Source of the DNA: JAAURS01 sp044923475
GTDB taxonomy: Bacteria; Cyanobacteriota; Cyanobacteriia; Thermosynechococcales; Thermosynechococcaceae
Assembly (NCBI RefSeq): GCF_044923475.1
Contig: NZ_CP137338.1
Location: 2,728,001-2,792,000, forward strand
Direction: 5' to 3'
DNA: 64,000 bases
Shown here: positions 17,066 to 25,711 of the stretch, piece after piece
How the letters are laid out: each line of letters opens with the position of its first letter
How positions within the stretch are numbered: position 1 is the stretch's first letter
Translations under genes and position numbers: made by a program
The notes under the pieces: model-generated
Seen by the model: the letters and a program-made list of their open reading frames with translations, nothing else
The model's database searches: none
What the model was told of the DNA's origin: nothing

Positions 17066-17482
17066 ATGGCGGATGCTAGGGTTAAGATTGCGAAGGATAA
17101 GGCTGAGTTGGTGAAGGCGCTGAAGGATGGGAGCGATATGAATGGGCCTTTTCAGACTTATGCGGATGTAATTGCATTTGCAGCTATTTTGGGATTTCAT
17201 CAAGGAAAACGGCTTCCATTTGCGGAAATTTCAATAAAAGATCCAGATCAGGTTCCACAAGATCAATTCAAAAATCGACAAATTATTGATTTAATTGCAT
17301 TAAATGAAGCCCGCGACCCTAAGATTTTACTAGACAATGAAGCTTGCGATCGACAACGTATAGAAATTTTTCAAGAGTACGCCAATGGTGGATTTGAGTT
17401 TCTAAACCAAAAATTTATAGGATCTATAGATTACTTAGATCAAATTTTATTGCTGTTAAATACTGAGAAACACCTTTCGTGA
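17066..17482 (+). CDS. dnd system-associated protein 4
   Basis: A 138-residue protein matching, as I remember it, the family called dnd system-associated protein 4. Shared features are a basic N-terminus (RVKIAKDKAELVKALKD), PFQTYADVIAFAAILGFHQGKR, and a C-terminal IFQEYANGGFEFLNQ...DYLDQILLLL. ATG 17066 is preceded by AAGGGG at good distance; the longer TTG 17000 version is unlikely. It lies downstream of the DndD-like ATPase on the same strand, separated by the inserted DUF2887 gene and its remnant. This supports reading 11.3-17.5 kb as one dnd-related defence locus. Confidence 0.75.
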   Translation: MADARVKIAKDKAELVKALKDGSDMNGPFQTYADVIAFAAILGFHQGKRLPFAEISIKDPDQVPQDQFKNRQIIDLIALNEARDPKILLDNEACDRQRIEIFQEYANGGFEFLNQKFIGSIDYLDQILLLLNTEKHLS

Positions 17483-17657
17483 ATCGATATTTTGGACAGT
17501 TTTAAGAAGTAATGAGATCGTAAGAGTGCATAGCATCGTAGGTAGACTGTGATTTTATGAAAATCGGGACAAAACTTTGGGCCATACCAGAGGGTATAAA
17601 TTTTGCTAGATAATATACTAAAGGCATCAATCCTTTGATTTAAATCGAGGTTCTGTA

Positions 17658-18449
17658 ATGGCCCAAGCCTATCGTGATAACCTTCGGCAACCCTTCGCTA
17701 AACCACTGCCCACAATGTACGATCTTCCGAGTGAAGATCCAGAGGAATCAGGCTTGCCAGATGAATTTCATGATTTTCAGCCGCACCTTTTAAGCGCTAC
17801 GTTACGACTGGCGGGGGTAGAACGCGATCGCATATTTACAGGCACCGATCTAAACCTTTATTACGATCCCAATCATCCGCTGTGGCATAAACGACCAGAT
17901 TGGTTCGTGGCAATTGGTGTCCCCCGACTCTATGCAGGATGGGATTTGCGTCTAAGCTATGTGGTTTGGGATGAAGGCGTAAACCCCTACGTCGTCGTAG
18001 AATTGCTTTCGCCAGGGACAGAAAAAGAAGATTTAGGGCAGACCAAAGCAGGAGAAGGGGAACCCCCAACAAAGTGGGACGTATACGAAAGCATTCTAAA
18101 AGTACCTTATTACATCTTGTATGACCGCTATAGCAATACATTGAGAGGTTTTCGGCTGGTTGAGGGACAGTATCAGGCGCTGGCAGTAGAGAACGACCGG
18201 ATTTGGATGCCAGAGTTAAAAGCAGGGTTAGGTTTATGGCAGGGTGAGTACGAAGGGAGGACTCGCCCTTGGCTGCGGTGGTTGGACGAGGAGGGTTCCT
18301 GGATTCCCACCCCTCTAGAGCAGGCTGAAGAACGACAGCAAAAAGCCGAAGAGCGGCAGCAGCAAGCTGAAGAGCGGCAACGGCAAGCTGAAGCGAATGC
18401 GGCTCGCCTTGCCGAGAAATTGAGAGTGCTAGGAATTGACCCCGAGTAA
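17658..18449 (+). CDS. Uma2-family (DUF820) endonuclease-like protein
   Basis: A 263-residue Uma2/DUF820 protein with a restriction-endonuclease-like fold; the family is greatly expanded in cyanobacteria and its substrates are unknown. Core motifs are KRPDWFVAIGVP and PYVVVELLSPGTEKEDLG, followed by KWDVYESILKVPYYILYDR. The C-terminus is a helical tail with three near-identical AEERQ(Q/R)(K/Q)-type heptads followed by AEANAARLAEKL. ATG 17658 is preceded by an AT-rich leader and an RBS-poor region. It stands alone downstream of the defence island. Confidence 0.88.
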   Translation: MAQAYRDNLRQPFAKPLPTMYDLPSEDPEESGLPDEFHDFQPHLLSATLRLAGVERDRIFTGTDLNLYYDPNHPLWHKRPDWFVAIGVPRLYAGWDLRLSYVVWDEGVNPYVVVELLSPGTEKEDLGQTKAGEGEPPTKWDVYESILKVPYYILYDRYSNTLRGFRLVEGQYQALAVENDRIWMPELKAGLGLWQGEYEGRTRPWLRWLDEEGSWIPTPLEQAEERQQKAEERQQQAEERQRQAEANAARLAEKLRVLGIDPE

Positions 18450-18490
18450 ACTTGAGAAATTGGCACGGCACTTCTTGCTTAAGAGGTGCC

Positions 18491-19447
18491 CTAGGGGATG
18501 GGAATCGATTTCAGCAGCCGCTCAACGATGCGATTGGCTGGCTGACCGCCCGATGGAATCATGCGATGGCTGAGGACGTAGGGTGCTAAGCGTTTGATAT
18601 CGTCGGGTATGACGTAGTCTCGATATTCTAGAAAAGCAAAAGTTTGAGCGGCGCGCTGAAGCGTGACCGTTCCGCGAGGGCTGACGCCTAGGCGAAGGTC
18701 TGAGTCCTCGCGAGTGGCTCGCACGAGGTCGAGCATGTATTGCTGCAGCGATCGCTCCACCCGGACCTGAAGGCAAGTTTCTTGAATTTGACGCACTTGG
18801 TCGAGGGAAATACAGGGTTGGAGCGATGCTAGCTTGAGACCCGTTTGGGTGCGCTGGAGCATTTCCAGTTCTTCATCAGCAGTGGGATAGCCCAAGCTGA
18901 GCGCGAGGGCAAACCGATCCAACTGCGCTTCGGGCAGGGGAAAGGTGCCGTGGGACTCGATCGGATTTTGAGTGGCAATTACAAAAAAAGGCTCGCCAAC
19001 GCAATGAGAGAAACCATCGATGGTGACTTGATTTTCTTCCATCACCTCTAGCAAGGCGGACTGGGTGCGAGGTGTCGCCCGGTTGATTTCATCGGCTAGG
19101 AGGACATTGGCAAATATTGGTCCTGCCAAAAACTCAAACTTGCCCTCGCGGGCATTCCAGATATTCGTACCTGTTAAATCGCTGGGGAGCAGATCTGGAG
19201 TACATTGAATCCGCTGAAACTTCCCGTCAATGGAGCGGGCTAGAGCTTTCGCAAGTAGGGTTTTGCCAACACCTGGCACATCCTCTAGCAAAACGTGGCT
19301 GCCGGAAAAAAGCGCGACTAGAACGAGCCGGATCGCCTCTTGTTTCCCCACCATGACGGTACCGAGATTCGCAATAAGCTGTTTTACAGGGGTTTGTATG
19401 GTCGGCTGGGCGATCGCGGGGGCTGTTACGGGAACCATAGATCGCAT
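18491..19447 (-). CDS. MoxR-family AAA+ ATPase
   Basis: A 318-residue MoxR-type AAA+ ATPase, a chaperone-like protein that often helps insert cofactors or metals or activates VWA-domain partners. Walker A is EDVPGVGKTLLAKA, Walker B is LLADEINRATPRTQSALLEVMEE, and ATQNPIESHGTFPLPEAQLDRF is the sensor region. The typical neighbours (DUF58, VWA or transglutaminase genes) are absent. The downstream gene on this strand is the convergent uma2 gene, and ribF lies upstream with a 69-bp gap. An internal ATG at 19438 (MVPVTAP) is a possible alternative start. Confidence 0.92.
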   Translation of the reverse strand: MRSMVPVTAPAIAQPTIQTPVKQLIANLGTVMVGKQEAIRLVLVALFSGSHVLLEDVPGVGKTLLAKALARSIDGKFQRIQCTPDLLPSDLTGTNIWNAREGKFEFLAGPIFANVLLADEINRATPRTQSALLEVMEENQVTIDGFSHCVGEPFFVIATQNPIESHGTFPLPEAQLDRFALALSLGYPTADEELEMLQRTQTGLKLASLQPCISLDQVRQIQETCLQVRVERSLQQYMLDLVRATREDSDLRLGVSPRGTVTLQRAAQTFAFLEYRDYVIPDDIKRLAPYVLSHRMIPSGGQPANRIVERLLKSIPIP

Positions 19448-19516
19448 CTCCTACAGGGCGAAGGGTTTACAAGGAGCCAGACATCGCGCGATCGCATCCG
19501 TTTGGCCGTACTGCCG

Positions 19517-20488
19517 TTAATCGATCGGGCTAACTGACTGACGCGCGATGGTACAGTCAAGCCGGATTTGTGCCTTCAAGGCATCTAGGGACTCAAATTT
19601 TTGTTCGAAACGCAAAAATTGCTCCAGGTGTACCGTTACAGTATGCCCATAGAGATCCCCCGACCAATCGAGGATGTGAATTTCGATCGTTTGGTGGGTT
19701 CCACTTACAGTAGGTCGCGCCCCAATATTCATGACGCCAAGCTGCGATTGGGCAAACGCAGAGCTTTCCACCCGTACTTGATAGACGCCACGATGGGGAA
19801 TAAATTTTTCTACTGACACGTCAAGGTTGGCCGTCGGAAACCCTAGGGTTCGCCCCAACTGTTGGCCCTGCATCACAATCCCCGTCAACGTGTAGGCTCT
19901 TCCCAAAAGCTGCTTCGCGCGCGCCACGTCTCCGGTTTCGAGTGCCTGCCGCACTGCAGAACTGCTGATCCGGTCGCGATCCATCACAGCAGGCTCTACG
20001 ATCGCGACCGGGATGTCGTAGCGAGCGGCGATCGCCCTCAAATCTTCTGCATTCCCCGCGCGTTCGCGGCCAAAGCAAAAATTAAAACCAACGCTGATTT
20101 TTTGGGCCTTAAGCTGCCGTACCAATACCTGCTCCACAAAAGCCTCAGGGGTTAAGTTCGCTAAATCGCGATCGAAGGGCAGCAACACCAACTGCTCGAC
20201 GCCAAGGGCTTCTAGAAGCTGCACCTTTTCTGGAAGGAGGGTCAGCAAGGGCTTCGGCTGGCCGCTAAAGAAAACGTGGGGATGGGGCGTAAAGGAAACG
20301 ACCGTTGAGTAGCAGTGCGGCTCCGAAGACACCTGTAAAAATCGTTTCCGATCCTCTGGCTCCTGGGTCTTAGGCGTTGAAGACAACGCCCGAATGACAG
20401 CGTGGTGTCCTAAATGGACGCCATCAAAGTTGCCTAACGCAACGTGCGTTGGCTGCAAACTAGTTTCTATGGAAGAGGTCACCCACAC
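19517..20488 (-). CDS. ribF: Bifunctional riboflavin kinase / FAD synthetase
   Basis: A 323-residue enzyme that phosphorylates riboflavin to FMN and adenylates FMN to FAD. The N-terminal nucleotidyltransferase domain has ALGNFDGVHLGHHAVI and later GFNFCFGRERAGN. ISSSAVRQALETGDV closes that domain. The C-terminal kinase domain has GIVMQGQQLGRTLGFPTANLDV and GVMNIGARPTVSG. Length is normal. It is followed on the minus strand by moxR and preceded by surE (59-bp gap), so the three may be cotranscribed. Confidence 0.95.
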   Translation of the reverse strand: MWVTSSIETSLQPTHVALGNFDGVHLGHHAVIRALSSTPKTQEPEDRKRFLQVSSEPHCYSTVVSFTPHPHVFFSGQPKPLLTLLPEKVQLLEALGVEQLVLLPFDRDLANLTPEAFVEQVLVRQLKAQKISVGFNFCFGRERAGNAEDLRAIAARYDIPVAIVEPAVMDRDRISSSAVRQALETGDVARAKQLLGRAYTLTGIVMQGQQLGRTLGFPTANLDVSVEKFIPHRGVYQVRVESSAFAQSQLGVMNIGARPTVSGTHQTIEIHILDWSGDLYGHTVTVHLEQFLRFEQKFESLDALKAQIRLDCTIARQSVSPID

Positions 20489-20547
20489 GGTTTACATTTT
20501 GACACATTTTAAGGCGACTTCTGGGCAGAGTTGTCGTTCTGAGCAGC

Positions 20548-21363
20548 TTACGGATTGGAAGAAAGGGGCGAAAAAGGCTGAAGCCAAGACTGGATCTGCT
20601 CGATGCGGCGGTAGTAGGTCAGGTTGTACTGGAGCGGCGTCACCGAGATGAATCCCTGGGCGATCGCCTGAACGTCCGTCAACAACCCCTCATCTTGAGG
20701 ATAGATCGCAGGGGCGTCGGTCTCCTCTAGAACTTCTCCGGCCAACCAGTAGTAGGTTTTCCCGCGCGGGTCCGAACGCTTTTCAAACAGATCGTGGTAG
20801 CGTCGCAACCCCTGCCGGGTCGTTTTGACGCCCGCAATCTCGGCAGCGGGGAGTGCGGGCACGTTTACGTTCAGAAGCATGGGTTCTGGCAAAGGCTGGA
20901 CGGCAAGCTGCCGGACGAGACCGACCGCATAATCTGCTGCTGGCTGAAAGTCGGAAAAGGTAAAGCTGGTGAGGCTGAGAGCAATGCTCGTGACATCGGC
21001 GATCGCCCCTTCCATCGCGGCGGAGACGGTCCCGGAGTAGAGCACATCGGTCCCCAGGTTAGAGCCTTGATTGATGCCCGACAGTAAGAGATCTGGTAGT
21101 CCGTCCAACAGCGCGTCCAGCGCTAGCTTGATACAATCGGCAGGCAATCCCGAACAGGCCCACGCCTTGACTGTTGGATGAAATAGACCGCGAACTGGCT
21201 CAGCCCGTAAGGGTCGATGCATCGTAAGACCGTGGCCCGTTGCCGAGCGTTCTCGGTCGGGACAGACGACCGTTACCTCATGTCCAGCCGCAGCTAGCGC
21301 ATTGGCCAGAGCGCAAATGCCAGGAGCGGAAACGCCATCGTCGTTTCCAACGAGTAATTTCAT
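20548..21363 (-). CDS. surE: 5'/3'-nucleotidase SurE
   Basis: A 271-residue metal-dependent nucleotidase of the SurE family. The N-terminal NDDGVSAPGI carries the metal-binding aspartates D8 and D9. CPDRERSATGHGLTMHRPLR and SGINQGSNLGTDVLYSGTVSAAMEGA are family signatures. VNVNVP and VTPLQYNLT near the C-terminus complete the fold. It removes phosphate from nucleoside monophosphates and may help clear damaged nucleotides. It is the first gene of the surE-ribF-moxR run. Confidence 0.95.
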   Translation of the reverse strand: MKLLVGNDDGVSAPGICALANALAAAGHEVTVVCPDRERSATGHGLTMHRPLRAEPVRGLFHPTVKAWACSGLPADCIKLALDALLDGLPDLLLSGINQGSNLGTDVLYSGTVSAAMEGAIADVTSIALSLTSFTFSDFQPAADYAVGLVRQLAVQPLPEPMLLNVNVPALPAAEIAGVKTTRQGLRRYHDLFEKRSDPRGKTYYWLAGEVLEETDAPAIYPQDEGLLTDVQAIAQGFISVTPLQYNLTYYRRIEQIQSWLQPFSPLSSNP

Positions 21364-21524
21364 AATTCAGGAGAAGAGGCAGACAAAACGGCGTTTTGGG
21401 GCAGCGTAAGCGTACTGTAAGTCAATCTAACCTTAATGCTTTAGACTAGACCATCCTATCCTACGTCCCCTCAGCTTTATTTTCATGGTGTCAACCTTCC
21501 TTTCCTCGCATTTTCCCGATCGCT

Positions 21525-23516
21525 ATGGCTGCTAACGTCCTTCTCATTGTCGATATGGTGACGGTTCTGGGGACGGCTGCGGGGGGCGGCTACTTGGCCA
21601 GCCGCCTCGGGCAGCCCGTGCTCATGGGATACCTCCTCGCAGGACTGATTGTGGGGCCTTCCGGGCTGAAGTTGATTCCCTCTCCCGAGGAAATCGAGGT
21701 GCTATCCAAAATTGGGGTGGCGCTTTTGTTGTTTGCCTTGGGGGTTGAGTTTTCCCTCGGCGATTTACTCAAGGTTCGTCGCATCGCGTTGGGCGGCGGG
21801 ACGCTCCAAATTTTGCTGACAATTCTGTTGGCAGGAGGGTTAGCCTTTGCCATTGGGGTCGTCAAGACTGTGCCTGCCGCAGTTTTTCTGGGGGCCGCGC
21901 TCTCCCTTTCTTCCACGGCGCTGGTGCTCAAGAGCCTGATGGAGCGCAACGAGGTTCAAACGGCCCACGGTCAGGTGATGCTGGGCATTTTAATCGTTCA
22001 GGATATTGGGCTGGGATTCATGCTGGCGGTGCTGCCCGCGCTGACGGAACCTGCGGGCGCGTTGGTGCAAGGGTTATTGCTGGCCCTCGTCAAGGCGGCG
22101 TTGTTTTTCGCGGGGGCGGCGATCGCCGGACTTTACGTCGTCCCGCCCCTGATGAAGCGGATTGCCCGCACGGGTTCCCAGGAGCTATTCGTGTTGAGCG
22201 TGGTAGTGCTGTGTTTGGGGGTGGCCCTTCTGACGAATATTTTGGGGCTGGGGATCGAGATGGGGGCCTTTGTGGCCGGACTCATGATTTCTCAAGTGGA
22301 ATATTCCGACCAGGCACTCCACAGCATTTTGCCCCTACGAGATGTCTTTGCTACACTCTTTTTTGCCTCCATCGGGATGCTGATCGATCCGCTGTTTTTG
22401 CTGAGTCATGCCGGAACGCTCGTCAGTCTGGTGGCAGTGGTGATGCTGGGCAAGGCCATCATTATCGCTCCGTTGGTGGCGCTCTTCGGCTATCCCCTCA
22501 AAACGGCCCTCACGGTCGGCCTCGGGATCAATCAAATCGGAGAATTTTCCTTCGTGCTGTCGGGAGTGGCCAGCAAGTTGGGGCTGTTTTCATCCGAGCT
22601 TTACGGACTAACGGTGGGGACGACGGCCATTACGCTGCTGCTGACGCCCTTTTTGCTCAAGCTGACGCCCTTCCTATTCCATCAGCTAGAATCCGTGCCC
22701 AAACTGGGGCGGTGGCTGCGGGCGGGACAGTATCCCAAAGCATCTTTTATCCCGGAGCACTTGACGGACCACTGTATTGTGGCGGGCTACGGGCGCGTGG
22801 GAGAGACGCTGGTGCGATTGCTGCGATCGCGAGGGTATCCCGTGCTCGTCATCGACAACGATGAAGCGACGCTTCAATTACTGCGAGAACGCAAGATCCC
22901 CTACGTTTACGGCGATGCCTCTAGCGAGCTGGTATTGCAGAAGGCGAAGCTGAACCACGCCCAAGCCTTGGCGATCGCCCTCACCGATCCCGCCGCAACC
23001 CGCCTCGCCCTGAAGCGGGCCGCCAGTATCGCCCCCGACCTAGACATCACCGTCCGCGCCCATGCCAATCAAGAAATCGATACGCTCTATCAGCTGGGCG
23101 CAAAGGAAGTGGTGCAGCCGGAATTTGAAGCGGCTTTAGAGATGGGCGCCCACGTATTGCTGAACTTAGGGGGTGAGGTTTCGGGGGTGCTTCAGAGCAT
23201 CCAAAGCCACCGCGCCGATCGCTACCGCGATATCTTGCCCGATCGATTTGAGACCCTGGCATCGACGAACTTTGGCGAAGCGATGGTGGGGCTGGACGGG
23301 AACTGGCGCGTGTTGGCGAAAGGGTCGGCGCTCGTGGGTCAAACCCTCGCCCAAGCCAATATCCGTCAGATGACCGGAGCCACCATTATGGCGATTCGGC
23401 GGGGACGGCAGCTCCTGCGCTACCCCGATCCGCAGACGGTTTTGACGGAGGGCGATCGCCTTTTGGTGGTGGGCGACGCTCAGGAGCAGGCTGCTTTTGA
23501 GCGACTGTTTGGATGA
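21525..23516 (+). CDS. CPA2-family cation:proton antiporter with TrkA-N/TrkA-C domains
   Basis: A 663-residue KefB/KefC-like antiporter. About twelve hydrophobic segments fill residues 1-390, including YLLAGLIVGPSGL, LLLFALGVEFSL and GAALSLSSTALVLKSL. A TrkA-N (RCK) domain follows, with HCIVAGYGRVGETLVRLLRSRGYPVLVID. The C-terminal TrkA-C domain is VLAKGSALVGQTLAQANIRQMTG...LTEGDRLLVVGD. It probably exchanges K+ or Na+ for protons under nucleotide control. It is a single gene, divergent from surE across a 160-bp gap that contains its promoter. Confidence 0.92.
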   Translation: MAANVLLIVDMVTVLGTAAGGGYLASRLGQPVLMGYLLAGLIVGPSGLKLIPSPEEIEVLSKIGVALLLFALGVEFSLGDLLKVRRIALGGGTLQILLTILLAGGLAFAIGVVKTVPAAVFLGAALSLSSTALVLKSLMERNEVQTAHGQVMLGILIVQDIGLGFMLAVLPALTEPAGALVQGLLLALVKAALFFAGAAIAGLYVVPPLMKRIARTGSQELFVLSVVVLCLGVALLTNILGLGIEMGAFVAGLMISQVEYSDQALHSILPLRDVFATLFFASIGMLIDPLFLLSHAGTLVSLVAVVMLGKAIIIAPLVALFGYPLKTALTVGLGINQIGEFSFVLSGVASKLGLFSSELYGLTVGTTAITLLLTPFLLKLTPFLFHQLESVPKLGRWLRAGQYPKASFIPEHLTDHCIVAGYGRVGETLVRLLRSRGYPVLVIDNDEATLQLLRERKIPYVYGDASSELVLQKAKLNHAQALAIALTDPAATRLALKRAASIAPDLDITVRAHANQEIDTLYQLGAKEVVQPEFEAALEMGAHVLLNLGGEVSGVLQSIQSHRADRYRDILPDRFETLASTNFGEAMVGLDGNWRVLAKGSALVGQTLAQANIRQMTGATIMAIRRGRQLLRYPDPQTVLTEGDRLLVVGDAQEQAAFERLFG

Positions 23517-23560
23517 GGACTGTTTAATCGATCGATGAGCGTGTCAGCAACCAAGGCCAT

Positions 23561-23724
23561 TTCCGGGAAAAAGCTTACCGCTGGCTTCGACTCCCCTTCG
23601 GCTTCGCTCCCTTCGGCAAGCTCAGGACACGGCAGGGCAATGCGCTCAGCCAGCTCTAGAGGCTCAGCCAGCTAGAGGCTTTTCTTGAGGTTATCGGAGG
23701 GTATAACCTTTCCTGGAAATCACC
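23561..23724. repeat. Dispersed MITE-like repeat, copy A
   Basis: Intergenic repeat starting TTCCGGGAAAAAGCTTACCG and continuing CTGGCTTCGACT; a second copy (B) is at 60556-60706. The end of copy A, CCTGGAAATCACC, is the inverse of the start of copy B, GGTGATTTCTGGG, so the intact element has terminal inverted repeats of about 12 bp. The middle contains several CAGCCAGCTAGAG and CTTCGGCT-type short repeats. There is no ORF. Copies differ mainly inside, as usual for decaying miniature elements. Confidence 0.65.
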
Positions 23725-23755
23725 CAAACACATCCTTTGCATCAGCGATAAATCG

Positions 23756-25438
23756 TTACCACAATGCATCTTTAATCCGGTCTAACTCTTCAATAGATAG
23801 CGACGAAATGCCTCGCAGTAAAAGCGGCTGGGTACTTTGAGCTTGAATTGAGGCTGGATTTAAGAATGCTGCTGCATGGGGCTGCTTTTTTACGTAAGCT
23901 TGGAAAAACGCGAGTCCTAACGCCCGCATGTAGATCCTCGCGACTTCTGGGGTTCTGCCGATCAGCTCTTTGGGCGTCACAAAGGCCCGTTCGGTGGGCT
24001 GGAGTCGATCGATGGTGGAAAAGTGGGTTGCGCCATCGATCAAAATTAAATGCTTCTCAATATCGGGCAACCACGTAAACGGCTCGATCTGCTCCGCTAG
24101 CGGCGGCGTAATGCTATCGGCAGTGCCTGAAATCAACATCACCGGAGCCTGGACGCCCTTGAAACCGTCGAGGCCAAACACGGTACTGGCTGAAGGATTG
24201 ACGGCGATCGCCGCTTTAACCCGAGGATCTTTGAAGGCATAGTCCTGCTTCGGTAGCTGTTGTGCCTGACATTGGAGCAACAGCGACAGATTTAGACTTT
24301 GAGAGAAGGATCGATCGCACCCTTTTTGAAGGCTCTCGAAATTAATCTTCGCGCCGACCAGGGCCAATGCCGTATAGCCGCCAAAGGACTGACCCATAAC
24401 GCCGACCCGATCGAGGTCCAACCGTCCCTTCAGCCTTTCGTCTGTCTGGTTGAGGCGGGATAGTTCGTCTAGCAGATACGACACATCCAAGGGCCGATCT
24501 ATAAATTCCTTCGGATTCGACACATCATCGGCCTTGCCGTCCAAAAGCGCGCTGATCTGGCGATCCGAGCTGCCGGGGTGCTCCGGTACTGCGACGACAA
24601 AACCGTGAGAAGCCAAATGCTCGGCAAAATACTTGAACGCCGTCCGTCCCGAACCCAATCCATGGGAAATGACCGCGATCGGCATTGGAGCGGAGCGGAC
24701 TAAGTTGGGAACGTATGCGTCTGCGGCAAACTCCCTGGGAGGGCCAGAGAGCTGGACCCGTCGAGGGCGCTTGTCCGTCAGCGTCAGTGGAATGACATCC
24801 CAAGCATAAGGACCAGACTTTCGCAGATTCAGTAATTCAGCAGGACGCGCCGCTGGGCTAGACATTGCCATCCGATCCGAGCGCTGCTGCACGAGCGAAA
24901 TAGATGTATTGGTCTGCTGTACCAGCTTGCGGATGGACTGAAATACTTCAATCCCTTGAGCGACATCCAACTGAATGCCGGAATCGGGATAATTGCGCAT
25001 GAGGCTCAAAACCGTCAGCCCTTGAGGATCCGTAGAAGCCAAAATCATGGCCGACCGCAGCGCCTGCAGGCTAGACACTTGAGATTTTGCTTTGACGAGA
25101 GTACTCGCTCGCTCTAGCATCTTCTCGCCCGTAGGCGTGTACAGAAACTGCGAAATTACATCGGGGGATAACTCAATCCGCTTTTTGAGTGCTTCTCTGA
25201 GATCTGCAAGTTGGGCGGGTTTTAAAAACTTGGAATAGGTTTTCAGGGTTGGCGAGAGGCGACCTTCCTGGGCGTAAACTTCTAAATCTGAAACGGGCAG
25301 GGTAATTTCAATAAATCCATAGGTGGCATGAACCCGTTCCGCCGCATCGACCGCACAGGTCAGCATGAGACCCATGGCAAAGCTGCAACCGCCTAAATAA
25401 GACCGCCAATCCATTCGCTGCTTGGTTAATTTTTTCAC
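23756..25438 (-). CDS. Exported alpha/beta hydrolase with N-terminal DUF1400
   Basis: A 560-residue protein with a signal-peptide-like start (basic RMDWRSYLGG then CSFAMGLMLTCAVDAAE). Residues about 40-165 form a DUF1400-type domain (ITLPVSDLEVYAQEGRLSP, SQFLYTPTGEKMLE). An alpha/beta hydrolase domain follows: SHGLGSGRTAFKYFAEHLASHGFVV gives the oxyanion region and GVMGQSFGGYTAL the nucleophile elbow (Ser in GQSFG). LIDGATHFSTID holds the catalytic histidine. Related cyanobacterial proteins are annotated as predicted dienelactone hydrolases or platelet-activating-factor acetylhydrolase-like lipases; the substrate is unknown. Confidence 0.85.
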   Translation of the reverse strand: MKKLTKQRMDWRSYLGGCSFAMGLMLTCAVDAAERVHATYGFIEITLPVSDLEVYAQEGRLSPTLKTYSKFLKPAQLADLREALKKRIELSPDVISQFLYTPTGEKMLERASTLVKAKSQVSSLQALRSAMILASTDPQGLTVLSLMRNYPDSGIQLDVAQGIEVFQSIRKLVQQTNTSISLVQQRSDRMAMSSPAARPAELLNLRKSGPYAWDVIPLTLTDKRPRRVQLSGPPREFAADAYVPNLVRSAPMPIAVISHGLGSGRTAFKYFAEHLASHGFVVAVPEHPGSSDRQISALLDGKADDVSNPKEFIDRPLDVSYLLDELSRLNQTDERLKGRLDLDRVGVMGQSFGGYTALALVGAKINFESLQKGCDRSFSQSLNLSLLLQCQAQQLPKQDYAFKDPRVKAAIAVNPSASTVFGLDGFKGVQAPVMLISGTADSITPPLAEQIEPFTWLPDIEKHLILIDGATHFSTIDRLQPTERAFVTPKELIGRTPEVARIYMRALGLAFFQAYVKKQPHAAAFLNPASIQAQSTQPLLLRGISSLSIEELDRIKDALW

Positions 25439-25711
25439 GCCCTTTGCCTAATTCCCAATTTCGATCGATCGTCCGGCGCACCTGTGAGATGCCATGTTTC
25501 ATCCAACCGAGAACCGCTATAGATAGAATCCCCCTCGCCTATCACGATCGAACTGTTTCAGGGTAACCGTGCTAGCAAACAGCGATCGCAGCAAAAAGGG
25601 AGTCTGGATTCGCCTCCCCCCTTTTGCGCGAGCTTTACCCTAAAATTTCACCCAGTCTAACCAAGGGAGATCGACGATGCAATCTATTGACACTTTTTGT
25701 TCGATCGAATC

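Noticed and set aside
18320..18400. Tandem AEERQQ-type repeat in the Uma2 gene as a separate element
   Set aside because: It is an in-frame coiled-coil tail common in this family, not an independent repeat.
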